Source: Miscanthus floridulus (Eukaryota; Streptophyta; Magnoliopsida; Poales; Poaceae). From it: 64,000 nt of DNA. This document shows positions 57,423 through 64,000 of this stretch, one piece after another. How positions within the stretch are numbered: position 1 is the first letter of the stretch; each line of letters begins with the position of its first letter. The stretch is taken from assembly GCF_019320115.1 (NCBI RefSeq), contig NC_089584.1, positions 55,114,852 to 55,178,851 on the forward strand. Direction: 5' to 3'. A program made the translations under genes and the position numbers. The notes under the pieces are model-generated. The model ran no database searches. It was not told the origin of the DNA and saw nothing but the letters and a program-made list of their open reading frames with translations.

Positions 57423-58966
57423 TACAATTGACAATGAGAGAAAGCTAATCAGTAATTTAAGGTGGAACATACCGGTGTTGCCAGATAGTCCCGAATGTGC
57501 GGCTCTGAGAGCCGATATGGAAGGAAATCGACTAAATAGTCGATTCCAGCATACTCATAAAGATAAATCAATTAAAGCTCATGGAAGGTAAATCGGTTAT
57601 CGTTCAGGATAGATCTCGATATTTAGACAAACATTAGTCAATGGCAAGCGGATGTCAACAATGATTAGTTTATGCTAAGCCAATGACTACAAGCAACCGA
57701 ATCCCTTTTGTATAAATGAAATAGCTCATCATCATTTAACCATTTAATAAAGATAAATCTAATAAACATATTAGATCTCATCTTTCACTATGACCAGTGG
57801 GGCATGAGGCAGAATCATGCAGGCTATAATACAATAATAAGATCATGAGGCTAACACATCTTTCAGCCTATCTTTACTTCAACGGTCTCGTGACACGAAC
57901 TGTTTATGAAAGCACTCGATATCGGCTAAAACAGTCAATTCAAGAATAGATCTACCAAATAGTGATCCCCACTGCACGGTGCTAACAGTGGGGTGTGAGG
58001 CAGAATCACACAGGCCATAATAACAGGCCAAGGAACAGTTTTCGCTAGCTAATAGATCTACTCAAGACAAAACATGCCTTAACCGCACACTATGTGCGAT
58101 CAAGATTGACATAAAACGGCCGATAAAAACACAACTCAACTCTTAAAGTGCGGATTGGATTAGATCAAATTCAGATTAACAAACGATGAGTTAAAAAGTA
58201 TATAAGGCCGATCTAGATCAATCCCAATCGGGCGAAGTGATATTGTTGTAATTAAATAAATAATGGAAGCAATAAGCAATATCGGTAACTTAATGAATCT
58301 ATCTGAAGGAACACCACCCTTAGATAGAGCCGATAACTTGACCTTAATCTAGTTCGAGTAGTGGAGGTTGACCAGATCGATGCAGCCATACTTGAACTAG
58401 ACAAGAGTCAATAACTAGCTTATACCAGAGTTGCTGTGAAGCTCGACCGGATCGATGCAGTCGTACGAACAGAAAGTATAAGCCATGACGGTACTTATAG
58501 ACAAGCAGTGGAGGTCGACTGGATCGATGCAGCCATACTTGCTGAAGAACTCACAGAGATCTACTCTACTCCTACTCCTAAGGGGTGGCCAAAGCCAAAA
58601 AAGTAAGTAACTTGTATTTGATTGATTGTGTCCCTTTACAATAGCTGAGGTCCAATATTTATACCCAGAGCCTAAGCACGAATCCTAATCAAGTATGACT
58701 CGGTACAATCTTTGGTATGAAGAAAATATTCCTATCTTAAGATAACTTGGACCCTAATCTTTTCCCTTTTGTAGAGCCCGATATGTATCTTCCCAACGCT
58801 GATCGCGGTTCATTATCGTTATCTGCTAACACCATTTAAAGAGAGCCGATTCTAGTGTCGCACCCAAACTGGCTGATATCGATCCGCATGCAACCAATTC
58901 CTTGATTGGCACAAACTTGGAAGCCTGCGAGTTCCTGCATTCTTCTCCCAAATTTTGGTGTAAATA
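57423..58966 (-). repeat. 5' LTR of element C
   Basis: On the element strand it starts TATTTACACCAAAATTTGGG (TG start mutated to TA) and ends TGTCAATTGTA, before GTGTCAAATTGACTGGCATG. It carries the three GGTCGACCGGATCGATGCAG-like units at about 58365-58545. It is the full-length version of the truncated 3' LTR. Confidence 0.8.
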
Positions 58967-59106
58967 GAAGGGTGCTTGGGTCGAGCTGGGCGTCTAAGCA
59001 TGGTAAAGGCCGAGCAGCGGCTAAGAAGGGCATCGGTGTGTGACCACGGTGCCAAGCATCCAATGTTTTATCGCATACAGCATGAATGGAGCCGGCATCG
59101 CGACAG
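58967..59106. other. Short remnant between element C and Copia element 2
   Basis: About 140 GC-rich bases without a gene. They may continue the Tekay-type LTR fragment that ends at 32062, but I cannot show this. Confidence 0.3.
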
Positions 59107-61045
59107 TGAAAGCTCTAGTTTGGTTTTGGTGAATTGATGAAACTCTAAGTGCTAACCTAGTTTATCAAAGTGATCATGAGATAGGTAGCACATTCCAAGT
59201 GGTGAAGCAAATGAAGATCATGACATGATGATGGTGATGCCATGGTGATGATCAAGTGCTTGGACTTGAAAAAGAAGAAAGAGAAAAACAAAAGGCTCAA
59301 GGCAAAGGTATAAATGGTAGGAGCTATTTTGTTTTGGTGATCGAGACACTTAGTGAGTGTGATCACATTTAGGATTGATAGTCATACTATTAAGAGGGGT
59401 GAAACTCGTATCGAAATGCGGTTATCAAAGTGCCACTAGATGCTCTAACTCATTGCATATGCATTTAGGATCTAGTGGAGTGCAAACACCATTGAAAATG
59501 TTTGTGAAAATATGCTAAAACATGTGCACAAGGTGATACACTTGGTGGTTGGCACATTTAAGCAAGGGTTAGAAACTTCTATGGTGGAGTGTCTGCTCGT
59601 AGAGTGTGGACAGTCCGACGGTGCCACCGGCGCTCTATACAGAAAAGATGGATGTCACTAGAAGTGACCAAACGCTGGCCTTGGTTGGACTAGTGCGTCC
59701 GGTTAGTAGAAGCTACAAAGACGCTGGCGTCGATCTTTGACCGGACACTAGGTCACTTAGTGACCGAACGCTAGAGGGTTGCATCCAGTCCTGCTGACAT
59801 GGCAGTGCACAGGGGAGACACCGAGTGACCGAACGCTGAGTCTGGTCAAGCATGACTGAACACGTCCGGTCGTGATTTCTCGTTTCTAGATGCTTACTAG
59901 AAACGACCGAACGTTGAGGTCCAGCATACGGTCACTTCGCAGCAGCACGTCTGGTCATCACTTGATCATTGGGATCGAGCGCTCAGTATTTGAAGAGAGG
60001 GGACACATGGTGTGCATCGCACGACCGGATGCTGGGGTCCTATGTTTGGTCGATATGATCGGAGAGTCCGGTCACCCCATGTTTAGTGCAGTGAGGAGCC
60101 CAATGGCTCTATTCATGGGGGCTCTCTATTTAAGCCCCATGGCTAGCTCAAGCTCACCCTCTTGGCTATTTGCATTGACATAGCAACCTTGTGAGCTTAG
60201 CCAAAGCCCTCCCACTCATCTCCATCATTGATTCATCATCTTTGTGAGATTGGGAGAGAATCCAAGTGCATTGCTTGAGTGTTTGCATCTAGAGGCACTT
60301 AGTGTTCGTCTTTCACAGTGGGATTCGCTTGTAACTCTTGGTGGTTGCTGCCACCTAGATGGCTTGGAGCAGCAAGGATCATTGAGCGGAGGTTGGTGAT
60401 TGTCTCTGGCTCCGATCGTGGTGATTGTGAGGGGTTCTTGACCTTTCCTCGGTGGAGAGCCAAAAGGTACTCTAATGAATTGCTCGTGGCTTGTGTGATC
60501 CTCATCTTGTGTTGGTTGTGTGGCACCCTATTGAGGATTTGGCGTGTGATGCCAATTAGCGCTTGAACCTCCAAGTGAGTGAATTGCCACAACGAGGTGT
60601 AGCTTGCCGGCAAGCAAGAGAACCTCGGTAAAAATCATTTTGTTCATCATTTGATTTTGAGGTGATTGGTCTTCATTGATATTGATTCTTGTGATTGATT
60701 GGTTCACTCCTCGACACGGCGGTATAACTATCTTGCTCTCTCTCTTTACATTACCGCAAACTAGTTATCAAGCTCTTTAGTGTAGCTAGTTATGAGAGCT
60801 TGTTAGTTTGGTTAGTGTGGCTCTTTAGTTAGTCTTTGAGAGCACACTAACTTAGTGTAGTGTCATAGCTATTGTGTGGTTAGAGACAATAGAAACTAAA
60901 GTTGTGGTAGGTGGCTTGCATTTTAAGTAGGCTAGTGCAACACTTGCTTCGCCTCATAATTGTCTAACCGGTTTGTTAAGTGTTGTTGTAGAAATTTTTA
61001 TTAGGCTATTCACCCCCCCCCCCCTCTAGCCATTAGGACCTAACA
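59107..61045 (+). repeat. 5' LTR of Copia element 2
   Basis: It starts TGAAAGCTCTAGTTTGG and ends ATTAGGACCTAACA, two bases before the primer binding site. A poly-C run (61012-61024) lies near the end, as in Copia element 1. The middle (59600-60080) holds degenerate GACCGGACGC/GCGTCCGGTC motifs. Confidence 0.85.
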
Positions 61046-61047
61046 AG

Positions 61048-61060
61048 TGGTATCAGAGCT
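61048..61060 (+). other. Primer binding site of Copia element 2
   Basis: TGGTATCAGAGCT is an intact match to the initiator methionine tRNA complement used by plant Copia elements. Confidence 0.92.
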
Positions 61061-61102
61061 GAGGTCACCGTGATTTGAGGCTTAACAACCTTCGGTGTAA
61101 AA

Positions 61103-63170
61103 ATGGCTCAAATCAACAACACCAAGAAGCCACCCAAATTTGATGGCACAAATTATCCATATTGGAAATCAAAGATGACCACACATATCAAGTCAATCAA
61201 TAGAAAAGTGTGGAAGGTGGTAGAAACCAAAATTGAGATTGGTGATCCAGAGAATCCCACCGTGGTCGAAGAAGTGCTTCTCCAAAACATTGGCATTGCT
61301 CTAAGTGTCATTCATGATGCAATTGATGAAAGAACATTTAAGCAAATCAAGAATATTGAGATGACTCATGAGGCTTGGAAGAAGTTGGAAGAATAATTTG
61401 AGGGCACTCAAGCCATGAAGGGTGCAAAGGCATACATTCTCAAAGAGAAGTTTGCAAGCTTCAAGATGAAGGAGGATGAGAGTGTGCTGAAGATGTTCCA
61501 TAGGCTTCAAGTGCTTGTCAATGATCTCAAAGCACTTGGAGAAGAGGTGAAGGACAAGGACTTCTCCCACAAGTTCTTGAGATGCCTACCTTCAAGATTT
61601 GGCACATTGGTCACTATTCTAGTGAGAAGTGGTTTGGACACCATGACACCAAACCAAGTGTTGGGAGATATAATGACCGATGATACATATAGAGATGATG
61701 ATGAGAAGGAAGAAAAGAAGGATAAGAAAGATGAGAAGAAGGATGAGAAGAAGAAGAGTGTGGCATTCAAGGCCACATCATCCAAGGGCAAGGCAAAGCA
61801 AGAAACATCAAGTGAAGATGATGGTTCATGGGATGATGATGATGATGATGAGAAGATGGCTCTCTTTGTCAAGAGATTTGGCAAGTTCATGGTGAAGAAG
61901 GGCTACCATGCTAGAAGAAAGAAATCTTCATCCAAGAACAAGGAAGAGTCAAGAAGGTGCTTCAAATGTGGAAGCAAAGATCATCTTGTTGCTCAATGTC
62001 CATACAATAGCGACAATGATGATGACAACAAGAAGAACAAGAAGGACAAGAAGGAAAAGAAAGATAAGGACAAGATGACCTTCAAGAAGAAGAAGGGTGG
62101 TTCATATGTGGTCACTTGGGATAGTGATGCTTCCTCAAGTGATGATGATGATAGTGATGATGATAAGACCACCAAGAAGAAGGCACTTGCAAGCATTACA
62201 ATCAATGAGAAGCCTTCTCTCTTCGACACTCCATCATGCTTCATGGCTAAGACCACTAAGGTACAAATTTATGATGATGGAAGTGATGAGGAACATGATA
62301 ATGAAAACAAAAAAGAAAGTGATAGTGATGATGATGAACCTACTAAGGATGAAATACTTGACATACTAGAAGATGCTAAAGAACACTTTGACATCAAGAG
62401 AAGGGAATGCAAAAGCTTGCATAAGGAACTAAAAGGCCTTAAGCAAGCCTTTGATGAGCTCAATGCATTTCATGAGAGGCTAGAGGAAGCCCATGAGAAG
62501 CTTGGCAAGGCTCACAAAAAGCTTGAAAAGGCTCATTCCTCTTTGCTTGATGAGCAAAATAAAAGAAGCATGTTGAAACTTGCAATGTAGGCTTAACTTG
62601 TGATATAATTGATGAATCATTATCTATGCCTATCATTGTTGCTCCCACTAACCCTTCTTGTAGTACTTCTACTTCCACCTCATCTAGTAGTGATGGTCTC
62701 ACTTGTGATACCTCACTAATGGTTGAGAATGAGAACCTCAAGAAGGAGGTCAATAAGCCCACTCACACCTTGGCTAAGGCCTATAGTGGTGAGGACCGCT
62801 TGCTTATGAGCTTGGGTAGCCAAAGAGCTTCTCTCTACAAAGAGGGATTGTGCTATATCCCCAAGAAAGGCAAGGCAGCCTTTGCTCCTCACAAGACTAG
62901 TTTTATGAAGAACAATGGTCGGTTTTACACTAGTTGCAAGCAAGTTGGTAATAAAGAGCATGAGTGCAAGAACAAGAGCAAAAATGCTAATGTATCCTCA
63001 ATTAAGATTAATTCTTTCTATGTGCTTACTAAGGGTACAAATGGTGTGAAGGCTAAGTTCATTGGTAAACCAAGGATGGGCTCAAAGGAGAAAGCCATTT
63101 AGGTACCAAAGAGCTTAGTAACTAACCTTCAAGGACCCAAGCAAGTTTGGGTACCTAAAAAGAATTAATC
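61103..63170 (+). pseudogene. gag of Copia element 2
   Basis: The frame opens MAQINNTKKPPKFDGTNYPY and shows the UBN2-type gag (YWKSKMTTHIKSINRKVWKV, LSVIHDAIDERTFKQIKNIE, EAWKKLEE). TAA at 61394 stands where CAA (Gln) is expected, and then FEGTQAMKGAKAYILKEKFA continues. A Lys/Asp-rich stretch and the knuckle CFKCGSKDHLVAQC (about 61960-62000) follow, then coiled coil (LEEAHEKLGKAHKKLEKAHS). A frameshift near 62560 leads into VGLTCDIIDESLSMPIIVAP, a second Cys/His part (CKQVGNKEHEC) and a TAG at 63100 before VPKSLVTNLQGPKQVWVPKK. Gag forms the element particle; the breaks make this copy defective. Confidence 0.88.
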
Positions 63171-63180
63171 TTCTTTTGTA

Positions 63181-64000
63181 GGTCAATTACAAAGCCGGAG
63201 GAAGGCATTGGGTTCTTGATAGTGGGTGTACTCAACACATGACCAGTGATGCAAGAATGTTCAACTCAATCAACACCAATGGCAATGATGGTTATGATAG
63301 TATCACATTTAGTGACAATGGCAAAGGCAAGGTCAAAGGGCTTGGTAAGATTGCAATATCCAATGACATGAGCATATCCAATGTATTGCTAGTAGAGAGC
63401 TTGAACTTCAATTTGCTATCCGTGGCTCAATTGTGTAATCTTGGATTCAAATGCATATTTGGGGTAGATGATGTAGAGATCATAAGTGTAGATGGCTCTA
63501 ATTTGATCTTCAAAGGCTTTAGATATGAGAATCTATACTTGTTTGATTTCAATGCTAGTGAAGCTAAATTATCTACATGATTGTTCACTAAGTCTAGCAT
63601 GGGTTGGTTATGGCATAGAAGGCTTGGTCATGTTGGAATGAAACAATTGAATAGATTGGTTAAGCATGACTTGGTTAGAGGCTTGAAAGATGTTGTGTTT
63701 GAGAAGAATAAACTTTGTAGCTACTGTCAAGCCAGCAAACAAGTTGGAAACACCCATCCTAAGAAAAGCATGATGAGCACTAGTAAAGCATTTGAGTTAT
63801 TGCACATGGACTTGTTTGGGCCAACACAATACACTAGCATCGGTGGTAACAAATATGGCTTTGTGATAGTGGATGATTACACTAGATACACATGGGTATT
63901 CTTTCTAGTGGACAAAAGTGATGTGTTTGCAACATTCAAATCATTTGTCAAGGGCATTCACAATGAGTTTGAAACAACCATCAAGAGAGTTAGAAGTGAC
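63181..64000 (+). pseudogene. pol of Copia element 2, N-terminal part
   Basis: The frame starts VNYKAGGRHWVLDSGCTQHM with the protease motif DSG. It then shows FSDNGKGKVKGLGKIAISND, LSVAQLCNLGFKCIF, a TGA at 63578 (after EAKLST), the integrase zinc-binding part (HRRLGHVGMKQL, CSYCQASKQ) and the beginning of the integrase core (LLHMDLFGPTQYTSIGGNKY, VIVDDYTRYTW, RSD at the window edge). It parallels pol of Copia element 1 block by block. RT and RNase H lie beyond the window. Confidence 0.9.

Larger units (their letters stand above)
32063..58966 (-). mobile_element. Element C: non-autonomous Tat-like Gypsy element, split by a Tekay-type insertion
   Basis: Read on the minus strand: 5' LTR (58966-57423), leader, gag-protease (57335-53960), insertion of the Tekay-type element (53863-38452), a short flank (38451-38038), two genes in antisense orientation (38037-33541 on the + strand), polypurine tract and 3' LTR (33246-32063). 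No RT, RNase H or integrase is found in either part, and a break would not explain that, because the insertion duplicated only TAAAC. Without the insertion the element is about 11.5 kb. The 3' LTR lacks about 400 bases at its outer end, and no target duplication is seen. Confidence 0.8.
59107..64000 (+). mobile_element. Copia element 2 (SIRE-like), 5' part, cut by the window end
   Basis: 5' LTR 59107-61045, primer binding site 61048-61060, gag 61103-63170 and the start of pol from 63181. Gene order and gag type match SIRE/Maximus-like Copia. The family is different from Copia element 1: LTR start TGAAAGCTCTAGTTTGG and gag start MAQINNTKKPPKFDGTNYPY. The 3' part lies outside the window, so the target duplication cannot be checked. 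Confidence 0.88.

Overview
This window is repeat-dense grass nuclear DNA, most likely from an Andropogoneae species (sorghum, sugarcane, Miscanthus or maize relatives). The reasons are SIRE/Maximus-type Copia LTRs full of GACCGGACGC motifs, Tekay-type Gypsy LTRs over 4 kb long, and decayed F-box genes of grass type. Almost all of it is nested LTR retrotransposons. I see no intact single-copy host gene, no rRNA or tRNA gene and no CRISPR array. The species call is inference.

Layout. 1-2884: end of a Tat-like Gypsy element (element A) on the + strand, with an intron-bearing plant-mobile-domain (PMD) gene running antisense inside it, then an LTR with internal sequence on both sides. 2885-5590: an F-box pseudogene and a mariner/Stowaway-ended element that form one half of a large inverted repeat. 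5591-23427: a complete SIRE-type Copia element (TSD GGAGT) inserted exactly at the right end of the mariner-like element; it has gag, pol and a third ORF and carries a nested 4.5 kb Tekay-type solo LTR (TSD GCTTG). 23433-24480: the other arm of the inverted repeat, with a second F-box pseudogene. 24481-29499: low-copy-looking DNA with a decayed two-exon GRF zinc-finger gene, an unknown convergent gene and an F-box/FBA pseudogene. 29500-32062: a diverged Tekay-type LTR fragment.

32063-58966: a minus-strand Tat-like element (element C) that codes gag and protease but shows no reverse transcriptase or integrase. Its 3' part holds two intron-bearing antisense genes, a PMD gene and an unknown gene. 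It is split by a complete 15.4 kb Tekay-type chromovirus at 38452-53863 (TSD TAAAC, 4.6 kb LTRs). 59107-64000: 5' LTR, gag and start of pol of a second SIRE-like Copia element, cut by the window end.

Two points stand out. First, the Tekay-type element has, upstream of its classical gag, an ORF whose first 21 residues copy the histone H3 tail, including the K4 and K9 contexts; the same element ends its integrase with a chromodomain-like segment. Second, two different Tat-like elements carry an antisense PMD gene with a conserved 9-codon first exon; the introns survive because they are antisense to the genomic RNA. Both could bear on how elements meet host silencing, but that is inference. Nearly every reading frame is broken, and the stops are overwhelmingly explained by single C-to-T or G-to-A transitions (CAG, CAA, CGA or TGG to stop), as expected of long methylated repeats.
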